A DNA stretch of 60,000 nucleotides from Antedon mediterranea (Eukaryota > Echinodermata > Crinoidea > Comatulida > Antedonidae): NCBI RefSeq assembly GCF_964355755.1, contig NC_092679.1, forward strand, positions 13,260,932-13,320,931, in the 5' to 3' direction. Shown here piece after piece: positions 58,401 through 60,000 of the stretch (position 1 is its first letter; each line of letters begins with the position of its first letter). Under the pieces are notes generated by a model. It did no database searches. It was not told the DNA's origin and worked only from the letters and a program-made list of their open reading frames with translations. Both the position numbers and the translations under genes were made by a program.

Positions 58401-59526
58401 CATGTAACAAGTTGTTTTACTTGTTTAATACTGCACTTTTTAAGTACCGTACGCTTGTTTGTATTTGTTGTACTGTAGAAAGATGACCGAGGTTTTTTAA
58501 ATTTAGTCAGCGTAATAGTTGAAAGCCTGGACAAAACAATAACTTGTATTTAAAACAAAATTGTAGTCGATAAGGAGTCTCGCCTCAATTTATACATTTA
58601 ACATAATTGATGATACTAAATTTAGGGCCGTGGAAATGATTTATTTGGTGGAAGAGGGCAAAGTGATCAGATGCAAGCAATGAGCAATAATCAGTCTTGA
58701 TCTGGGCCTCCATGGTTAAATAAAGTTGAATCAAAATTTGTATGATTGTATTATTTTGTTATGAAACCTAGGTATAGAAACACTATTTACCTCGAATATA
58801 AAATTAACAAATTAATTAGGTTCCCTAGCTAAATGTTGTCTTATTATTGAATTACCGAAAAAAATCTAATAAAACGATAATCTTAAAAGTTCATAGAACT
58901 ACAATAGTAAATGACTAATATTAAATTGGCTATCTGAATATAGAAAAAAGGGATTATAACATAAGAAAAATCCATTTAGAAAATAGGATAAAAAGTTAGT
59001 AACAGTTTTATTGCTGTGGCTAAATTCTTTAACAGGTCAAGCATAATACAGTAGTAATATATCTCCACATAAAATTGAAGGGTATTTTTTCCTCCTAGTA
59101 AAATAAAGTATTTAGTCTCATCGTATGAATTACTGTATATTGAAGGTTTTTAAAAATAATTTTTGTATTAATCTCTAAATAAAGATAGACGGAGATTACA
59201 TTTTTACTTCTTATACGTACCTTTGAAATCTACTTTTAGTTCACACATTTTAAATTAGAAAACATATTATTTTGGGAAAATTTACATTTAGACAGTACTG
59301 TAGGGCTATCTTTTTGTCTGATTTGATTGAATTTTCCATTCCATTCTTACTCCCAAAAAGGATCCTGTAGGCCAGGCTGTAAGATGTGTCAATGTACACT
59401 GTTTTAGGCCCAAAAAACACGCTAGGCACAATGACTATAACTTACCTTATCTGCGTACATGGCCACTTTAACATCTTGGTCTGTGATATCCAGACGCCTA
59501 ATGTTTTTTACATAATTCCCAGTAAG
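21849..59526 (-). CDS. SOS1: Son of sevenless Ras-GEF, 23 coding exons, 5' end beyond window
   Basis: Joined exons (listed separately) give 3,459 coding bases, an exact multiple of three, with compatible phases and no internal stop. SOS is recruited by GRB2 to activated receptor kinases and loads Ras with GTP at the membrane. Domain order seen: end of the histone fold ([20 protein letters not shown]), DH (exons 2-7), PH (exons 8-10), REM (11-14), CDC25 catalytic domain (15-20) and a proline-rich tail (21-23). The catalytic helical-hairpin text [13 protein letters not shown] keeps the Leu and Glu that open the Ras switch in human SOS1, and RHWVDHH keeps the Trp of the allosteric Ras site. Human SOS1 is 1,333 residues; about 165 N-terminal residues are missing because the gene runs off the right edge. 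Introns range from ~0.1 to 6.9 kb and are full of transposons. Invertebrates usually have one SOS gene, so SOS1 versus SOS2 is not meaningful here. Confidence 0.95.
22590..22876 (-). mobile_element. 5S rRNA-headed SINE (SINE3-like) in SOS intron
   Basis: On the minus strand, 22876-22766 aligns along almost a whole animal 5S rRNA, including AAGTTAAGCAACGTTGGGCC, GGTTAGAACTTGGATGGGAG and GACCATCTGGGAATATC, so the internal promoter boxes are mostly kept. It continues into a ~175-base non-5S body (GGGGTCCCGTTAGGCATTTG... to ...CCCAATCAAGGTGC), which is the structure of a 5S-derived SINE rather than a 5S gene. It lies in the intron before the last SOS exon. Confidence 0.85.
22877..23660. repeat. 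repetitive intronic sequence with two related ~150-bp blocks
   Basis: Words such as GGAAATNGGAGAAAGAATAA, TTGGTNNNAGCAGA and AAACATTTTNACTTTTATCT recur near 23075-23260 and 23300-23375. A short plus-strand frame after an acceptor-like TTTACAG reads [20 protein letters not shown], faintly like a Harbinger nuclease start. A poly-G run is at 23616-23628. Origin unclear. Confidence 0.3.
23840..23975 (-). CDS. SOS1: SOS exon (Ser/Thr-Pro-rich tail)
   Basis: 45 residues plus one base: [10 protein letters not shown]...[18 protein letters not shown]. It has four Ser/Thr-Pro sites, as in the ERK-regulated tail of vertebrate SOS. Acceptor TTACAG, donor GTCAGT. The 1.9-kb intron upstream carries a LINE. 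Confidence 0.88.
24020..25545 (-). mobile_element. 5'-truncated non-LTR retrotransposon (CR1/L2/Jockey-group RT), defective
   Basis: The minus strand encodes most of a reverse transcriptase: [19 protein letters not shown] and [13 protein letters not shown] (25530-25350), then [28 protein letters not shown]-like [24 protein letters not shown] and KYADDT (25320-24182). A stop and a ~6-codon replacement by TAGCTATTGGCTATTGGCTA at 25320-25350 break the frame. The endonuclease and ORF1 are missing. The 3' end runs to a TATGACTTG microsatellite tail at ~24020, typical of this group. It sits in the SOS intron 23976-26132 in the same orientation as the gene. Confidence 0.9.
25612..25980 (+). mobile_element. 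tRNA-headed SINE (Ser/Leu-like head)
   Basis: The head has a good A box (TGGCCGAGCGG) and B box (GGTTCGAGGCT) with the long variable-arm spacing of a type II tRNA, but poor stem pairing, so it is not a functional tRNA. The body includes CGAGACGAGTAGGGGTTACC, CACTGTCGTGGACAGACATA and GCGCTATATAAATG. Other fragments are at 27102-27235 and 51475-51630. Confidence 0.8.
26133..26240 (-). CDS. SOS1: SOS exon (start of proline-rich tail)
   Basis: 36 residues: [17 protein letters not shown]..., matching YPLKSPGVRPS at the end of the human catalytic module, then a Thr/Lys-rich linker. Acceptor TTTCAG, donor GTAAGT. Confidence 0.93.
26358..26477 (-). CDS. SOS1: SOS exon (end of CDC25 domain)
   Basis: 40 residues: [20 protein letters not shown], then [16 protein letters not shown]. 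Acceptor TTGCAG. The donor GTAAGT directly after CAT is preferred over a GTAATA five codons further on, because the next exon continues the human-like PK(K)..YPLKSPG text. Confidence 0.93.
26773..26942 (-). CDS. SOS1: SOS exon (catalytic helical hairpin)
   Basis: Gly completed, then [39 protein letters not shown] and NQPYC. This is the hairpin that pries open Ras switch 1; the Leu and Glu equivalent to human L938 and E942 are present. Acceptor CTTATAG, donor GTAATG. Confidence 0.97.
26957..27066. mobile_element. ~110-bp MITE next to an SOS acceptor
   Basis: TGTACACTATCAAACTAGTT on the left faces AAAGTTTGATAGTGTAGACA on the right. The left end is about 15 bases from the acceptor of exon 26773-26942 and abuts its A-rich (minus-strand T-rich) tract. 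Confidence 0.55.
27102..27235 (+). mobile_element. fragment of the tRNA-headed SINE (body/tail)
   Basis: CGTCGTGGAAAGAATACATT, TTGGCTGCACTGACATGATG and the following GAGAGAAGTGTAGTTGGAAA line up with the body of the SINE at 25612-25980. The head is missing. Confidence 0.6.
27483..27600 (-). CDS. SOS1: SOS exon (CDC25 domain), weak acceptor
   Basis: 39 residues plus one base: [20 protein letters not shown] then [19 protein letters not shown]. The acceptor is ATAAAAAG with a poor pyrimidine tract; it is chosen because it gives the same residue spacing as human SOS1. Donor GTAATT. Confidence 0.9.
28233..28325 (-). CDS. SOS1: SOS exon (CDC25 domain)
   Basis: 31 residues: [20 protein letters not shown] then [11 protein letters not shown], the conserved NNFNG..SAM.S..V/I.RL motif of Ras-GEFs. 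Acceptor TTAAAG, donor GTAAGA. Confidence 0.96.
28386..28670. mobile_element. MITE-like inverted repeat beside SOS exon 28233-28325
   Basis: AAATCTTCTAATTGTAACCC at the left faces GGGTTACTAATAGAAGATTG at the right. The interior repeats GGGTTACTATTAGA and contains a poly-C run (28517-28530). No target duplication confirmed. Confidence 0.5.
29130..29219 (-). CDS. SOS1: SOS exon (CDC25 domain)
   Basis: 30 residues: [20 protein letters not shown] then [10 protein letters not shown]. Acceptor TGTTAG, donor GTAAGA, phase 0/0. Confidence 0.96.
29472..29545 (-). mobile_element. fragment of the 45-kb SINE family
   Basis: ACAAACATATACATAAGATG, TCTACATAAACAAAGTCTTT and GGGAGTGGA match the body of the SINE at 45190-45414 in the same orientation; the tRNA-like head is absent. 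Confidence 0.55.
29891..30046 (-). CDS. SOS1: SOS exon (start of CDC25 domain)
   Basis: 52 residues: [48 protein letters not shown]. Nearly identical to vertebrate SOS; structurally conserved region 1 of Ras-GEFs. Acceptor TTACAG, donor GTAAGT. Confidence 0.97.
30362..30457 (-). CDS. SOS1: SOS exon (REM-CDC25 linker)
   Basis: 32 residues, [20 protein letters not shown] followed by [12 protein letters not shown], like the ITF..PPTVEWHISR segment of human SOS1. Acceptor CTGTAG, donor GTAAAT, phase 0/0. Confidence 0.93.
30871..31033 (-). CDS. SOS1: SOS exon (REM domain, second half)
   Basis: Arg completed, then [19 protein letters not shown]... [19 protein letters not shown]. The Trp of RHW corresponds to human Trp729 of the allosteric Ras site. 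Acceptor ACCCAG, donor GTATTC, phase 2 in, 0 out. Confidence 0.95.
31792..31914 (-). CDS. SOS1: SOS exon (REM domain) after AT-AC intron
   Basis: Starts after ...TTCAC with the split Arg, then [14 protein letters not shown]... and [14 protein letters not shown]. Reading from the AC end restores LIER-FKI, matching human IIERFEI. Using the nearer AG (before ATCCTG) would break the frame. Donor GTAACA, leaves phase 2. Confidence 0.9.
31915..32037 (-). other. SOS1: U12-type AT-AC spliceosomal intron in SOS, 123 bp
   Basis: 5' end ATATCCTTTT (positions 32037-32028), branch site TGCCTTAAC ending 11 bases before the terminal AC, no need for a polypyrimidine tract. All three are minor-spliceosome hallmarks. 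Its removal gives an in-frame, homology-perfect joint inside the REM domain. Confidence 0.92.
32038..32250 (-). CDS. SOS1: SOS exon (REM domain, first half); U12-type donor
   Basis: 213 bp with [35 protein letters not shown] and LLIER. It ends in phase 2 at GAG-AG, directly before ATATCCTTTT, a textbook U12-type AT-AC donor. No GT donor near this point gives a matching phase. Acceptor TTCATAG is ordinary. Confidence 0.93.
32860..33064 (-). CDS. SOS1: SOS exon (PH C-terminal helix and linker)
   Basis: Includes [19 protein letters not shown] (PH C-terminal helix with the invariant Trp) and [14 protein letters not shown]. Ends in the split Arg of QYR. Acceptor TCTTAG, donor GTAGAA, incoming phase 1, leaves phase 2. 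Confidence 0.95.
33290..35470. repeat. dispersed ~25-bp motif, eight copies in both orientations
   Basis: TTGCGTGYGTTAGTTTTTGA followed by CRGACA, or its reverse complement, occurs at about 33293, 33651, 33680, 34645(-), 34846(-), 35080, 35249 and 35443(-). Two variants exist, with TTAGTTT or TTATATT in the middle. The 34846 and 35080 copies face each other like terminal inverted repeats of a ~260-bp element, and 33651/33680 are a tandem pair 29 bp apart. The family and function are unknown. Confidence 0.6.
36130..36283 (-). CDS. SOS1: SOS exon (PH domain core)
   Basis: 51 residues plus one base, beginning [17 protein letters not shown] and with [20 protein letters not shown]. Acceptor CTTCAAG, donor GTATGT, leaves phase 1. 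The next intron (33065-36129) carries the dispersed 33-35 kb motif. Confidence 0.95.
36727..36889 (-). CDS. SOS1: SOS exon (DH-PH linker and first PH strands)
   Basis: Completes the split Gly codon, then 54 residues with [18 protein letters not shown] and [16 protein letters not shown], the first PH strands. Acceptor CAACAG, donor GTAAGT, leaves phase 0. Confidence 0.95.
37556..37632 (-). CDS. SOS1: SOS exon (end of DH domain)
   Basis: 25 residues plus two bases: [22 protein letters not shown]. Acceptor TTTCAG, donor GTATGT, leaves phase 2. Confidence 0.93.
37893..38180. mobile_element. MITE (38003-38180) beside nested hairpins (37893-37990)
   Basis: CTCAAAGACGTAATAATAAT...TAGAGAGTCAGCTA (38005-38043) faces its imperfect inverse near 38136-38180 (TAGATGACTCTCTAATTAAT...CTCTTTGACTC), giving ~40-bp terminal repeats. 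Just left are two nested hairpins, CTACCG...CGGTAG and ACCCCAA...TTGGGGT inside AAGCTTC...GAAGCT. All are in the SOS intron 37633-40279. Confidence 0.55.
40092..40234. mobile_element. short MITE beside the SOS micro-exon
   Basis: CACTCAATAAGAGGGTG at the left end and CACCCTCAGATATTTGAGTG at the right end are imperfect inverted repeats. It ends about 45 bp before the 51-bp exon at 40280. Confidence 0.5.
40280..40330 (-). CDS. SOS1: SOS micro-exon (DH domain), 51 bp
   Basis: Seventeen residues [17 protein letters not shown], corresponding to the acidic EDQEDKECLKQ segment of human SOS1. Acceptor TTTCAG, donor GTACCA, phase 0/0. Too short to show as a long ORF; placed by homology, splice signals and frame. 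Confidence 0.92.
40331..43313. other. SOS intron, no feature recognised
   Basis: About 3 kb of AT-rich sequence with A-rich and T-rich runs. A moderately GC-rich stretch near 42720-42940 (TTAGGGAGCTTTCGATTTGC) looks repetitive, but no partner end was found. Confidence 0.4.
43314..43412 (-). CDS. SOS1: SOS exon (DH domain)
   Basis: 33 residues with [20 protein letters not shown], the conserved DH helix equivalent to [20 protein letters not shown] in human SOS1. Acceptor TTCCAG, donor GTATGC, phase 0/0. Confidence 0.95.
44262..44300 (+). mobile_element. tRNA-like SINE head fragment
   Basis: AAATGGCTGAGCGGTTAACG has a type II tRNA A box. No B box follows at the right distance. Probably a truncated SINE or tRNA relic. 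Confidence 0.35.
45190..45414 (-). mobile_element. tRNA-headed SINE, second family
   Basis: On the minus strand a tRNA-like head (45414-45346) has TGGCTTGGTGGTTATG (A box) and GGTTCAAGTCC (B box), then a body ending in a TTTATTTATTTA-type run at 45163-45185. It is distinct from the SINE at 25612. Confidence 0.7.
46309..48957. mobile_element. hAT-like element (outer), interrupted by a second one
   Basis: The ends CAGGGGTCCCAAGT and (inverted) CAGAGGTCCCAACT are flanked by perfect 6-bp direct repeats ACATTG at 46303-46308 and 48958-48963. CAGRG ends are characteristic of hAT transposons; 6-bp duplications occur in some hAT subfamilies. Without the inner element it is ~1.38 kb. The left end carries a cluster of CTACCGC words (46320-46425). 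No intact transposase frame, so non-autonomous or decayed. Inside the SOS intron 43413-49140. Confidence 0.8.
47497..48761. mobile_element. hAT-like element nested in 46309-48957
   Basis: The ends CAGGGGCGGATCCAGGATTT and (inverted) CAGTGGCGGATCTAGCGGGG are flanked by perfect 6-bp repeats AACCTA (47491-47496, 48762-48767). 1,265 bp, GC-rich near the ends, with GCGAGCGAAGCGAGC near 47540. No transposase ORF. It inserted after the outer element. Confidence 0.85.
49141..49251 (-). CDS. SOS1: SOS exon (DH domain)
   Basis: 37 residues containing [11 protein letters not shown] and [12 protein letters not shown]. Acceptor TTACAG, donor GTAAGT, phase 0/0. Confidence 0.93.
49633..50454 (+). mobile_element. 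PIF/Harbinger-like non-autonomous element with ATACCGTAT arrays
   Basis: The ends GGCCCTGTTTCTGCTGC and (inverted) GGGCCTGTTTCTGCTGC are flanked by TAA on both sides (49630-49632, 50455-50457), the TWA target duplication expected of PIF/Harbinger. About fourteen ATACCGTAT/ATACGGTAT words fill both subterminal regions. An inner pair of TTTCTGCTGCC repeats (49714-49726 inverted, 49825 direct, 50359 inverted) suggests elements within elements. It carries the Myb/SANT-like frame at 49948-50245 but no DDE transposase. It lies in SOS intron 49252-51718. Confidence 0.8.
49948..50245 (+). pseudogene. Myb/SANT-like DNA-binding protein of a Harbinger-type element, frameshifted
   Basis: The first frame reads [17 protein letters not shown] then stops. 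A change of frame near 49985 continues [60 protein letters not shown] to the stop at 50243-50245. The order W-S-E-[DE]-V-T..LL, a middle Y..I, then K.K.LR..Y...K..N.SGR is the usual pattern of the three-helix Myb/SANT-like domain that PIF/Harbinger elements encode as their second protein, which helps bring the transposase to DNA ends. One frame break makes it inactive unless spliced. No signs of host use. Confidence 0.75.
51475..51630 (-). mobile_element. fragment of the tRNA-headed SINE (inverted)
   Basis: The minus strand reads CCATGGTTCTGGTGGTAGAA, ATCTTTCGAGACAAGTAGG and GGTGTACTACACACAGCCAC, colinear with the body of the SINE at 25612-25980. Confidence 0.65.
51719..51862 (-). CDS. SOS1: SOS exon (DH domain)
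   Basis: 48 residues, [14 protein letters not shown]... to ...DCFEELAE. Acceptor TTGTAG, donor GTAGTG, phase 0/0. Matches the part of the SOS DH domain that precedes FDPYESYARD in human SOS1. Confidence 0.95.
52330..52536 (-). CDS. SOS1: SOS exon (linker and start of DH domain)
   Basis: 69 residues, [12 protein letters not shown]... to ...KVAKE, containing [13 protein letters not shown], the first conserved DH helix. Acceptor TTTTAG, donor GTTTGT, phase 0/0. The intron before it is 6.9 kb. Confidence 0.95.
52537..54224. other. SOS intron sequence, left part, nothing coding
   Basis: AT-rich, with a CpG-containing island-like stretch at 53337-53660 (GCGGCCCGCTATAAATCCC, TCGATCGATCG). No gene supported; the island could be a buried mobile element. 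Confidence 0.4.
54225..55215. repeat. ~1-kb minisatellite in the first visible SOS intron
   Basis: Alternating ~50-bp modules (one with GCATCAATGCCATACTGTAT, CTGCAAGAGGCATGGTATTC; the other with GGCATCAATGTNAATATTGG, TAGAGTCATGGCATCCC) form ~105-bp higher-order units, about five well conserved and several degenerate on the left. ORFs across it on both strands are by-products of the period. Confidence 0.9.
55299..57041. mobile_element. hAT-like element, 1,743 bp, 6-bp target duplication
   Basis: The ends CAGGCCTCAAATTT and (inverted) CAGGCCTCGAATTT are flanked by perfect AAATAC repeats (55293-55298, 57042-57047). Near both ends it repeats GGCCTTGGTGCCC-like words. The interior has CG-rich stretches (for example CGCACACGCACCCTCTGA at about 55901 and again near 56010). 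No intact transposase. Confidence 0.85.
57125..57608. mobile_element. TIR element related to the repeat at 10.6 kb
   Basis: The left end TAGGTAGTTTTCCCAATC and inverted right end TAGGGAGTTTTCGCAACC, followed by GAAAACGGATACGTCAC-like words inside both ends, indicate terminal inverted repeats with a possible TA target. The centre shares GTAAGCCAGTRAAAATCTGT with 10600-10850. No ORF. Confidence 0.55.
57998..58156 (-). CDS. possible alternative first coding exon or nested gene start (53 aa)
   Basis: The minus strand opens with [20 protein letters not shown] and runs, with a strand-like pattern ([20 protein letters not shown]), to SDTQ, where CAG-GTTGGT forms a donor in phase 0. The frame continues past the donor to a stop near 57959, so the peptide may also simply be a short ORF. 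I do not recognise the family. It lies in the SOS intron 52537-59445, on the SOS strand, and its phase would join correctly to the DH exon at 52330-52536. It could be an alternative SOS first exon, the first exon of a nested gene, or chance. Confidence 0.35.
58157..59445. other. SOS intron sequence upstream of the 57998-58156 frame
   Basis: No ORF or repeat recognised. If 57998-58156 is a first exon, its promoter would be here; no TATA or initiator element stands out. Confidence 0.4.
59446..59526 (-). CDS. SOS1: SOS exon (histone-fold end)
   Basis: Encodes 27 residues ending [10 protein letters not shown], the end of the second histone-fold helix bundle. Acceptor TTACAG, donor GTAAGT, phase 0 on both sides. 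It is the most upstream SOS exon in the window; earlier exons lie beyond 60000. Confidence 0.95.
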
Positions 59527-60000
59527 CTGTAAGCAAATAATATGAAATAGTCAATTAACAATCATTTTTTTTTACACTTTGTTGATCAGTATAGTAGGCT
59601 ACGCTACCTCCCGATGCGTATTTTTCTTAATGCAATTTTATGTCTAACTATAAAATTTTGTCAAATTTTGTAAAAAAAGCGTATATAAATATCATAAACA
59701 TTAGGTTGATTTAAACAAATATTCATATAGTTCCAAAAAAAAAAAATTTTTTTGTAATAGTTGGGGACATCTTTAATCTGTAAATAATTTATCTTGCATG
59801 GTAATATTTCAATAGATCCAGGGGCATTATTTTTTTTTCTACAAAGAACTATTTTAACATTGTTCATTCAACAAACCTAGAATGAGGCACAGACACATTG
59901 AACAAAGCATTTCACTATTTGACAGTTTATTGGAAAGAAGAATGGGAACAAAAAGGAATAGTGAATGGCCTATGCCTGCATGACATAATTGAATCTTATG

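Overview
The window is AT-rich animal genomic DNA. It has interrupted genes with GT-AG introns and one AT-AC intron, class A GPCRs, a non-LTR retrotransposon, SINEs and many DNA transposons. The recurrent short GC-rich word TAGGCCTA, the local GPCR expansion and the leucine-rich-repeat-receptor-type GPCR point to a marine invertebrate deuterostome, most likely an echinoderm. That assignment is an inference; no species marker was identified.

Layout. (1) 1-950 (+): the 3' end of a GRL101/relaxin-receptor-like GPCR, cut by the left edge. (2) 951-4.8 kb: a foldback MITE with target duplication, a long inverted repeat and AT-rich DNA. (3) 4.8-10.1 kb (-): a tandem family of short class A GPCRs with one intact 300-aa gene (5895-6797) and two decayed copies. 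(4) 10-21.8 kb: no convincing gene; a segmental duplicate of the 8.3-9.5 kb sequence, a 49-bp tandem array, a large minisatellite block (14.9-16.5 kb) and several MITEs. (5) 21.85-60 kb (-): one large gene, the Ras guanine-nucleotide exchange factor Son of sevenless (SOS). Twenty-three coding exons can be placed to the base with compatible phases, giving 1,152 residues plus stop: end of the histone fold, DH, PH, REM, CDC25 catalytic domain and a proline-rich tail. The first coding exons lie beyond the right edge.

The SOS introns hold most of the mobile DNA. They contain a 5'-truncated LINE reverse transcriptase, a tRNA-headed SINE and fragments of it, a 5S-rRNA-headed SINE, a PIF/Harbinger-like element with a broken Myb/SANT-like reading frame, and three hAT-like elements with perfect 6-bp target duplications, one inserted inside another. 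There is also a dispersed motif of unknown nature in the PH-domain intron and a ~1-kb minisatellite.

Best leads: a 123-bp U12-type AT-AC intron inside the SOS REM domain; an unexplained first-exon-like reading frame (57998-58156) in the first visible SOS intron, whose donor phase would splice onto the DH exons and skip the histone fold; the Harbinger-like element with its array of ATACCGTAT words; and the repeated GCGTGYGTTA...GACRGACA motif at 33.3-35.5 kb. I found no CRISPR array, operon or bacterial-type system.
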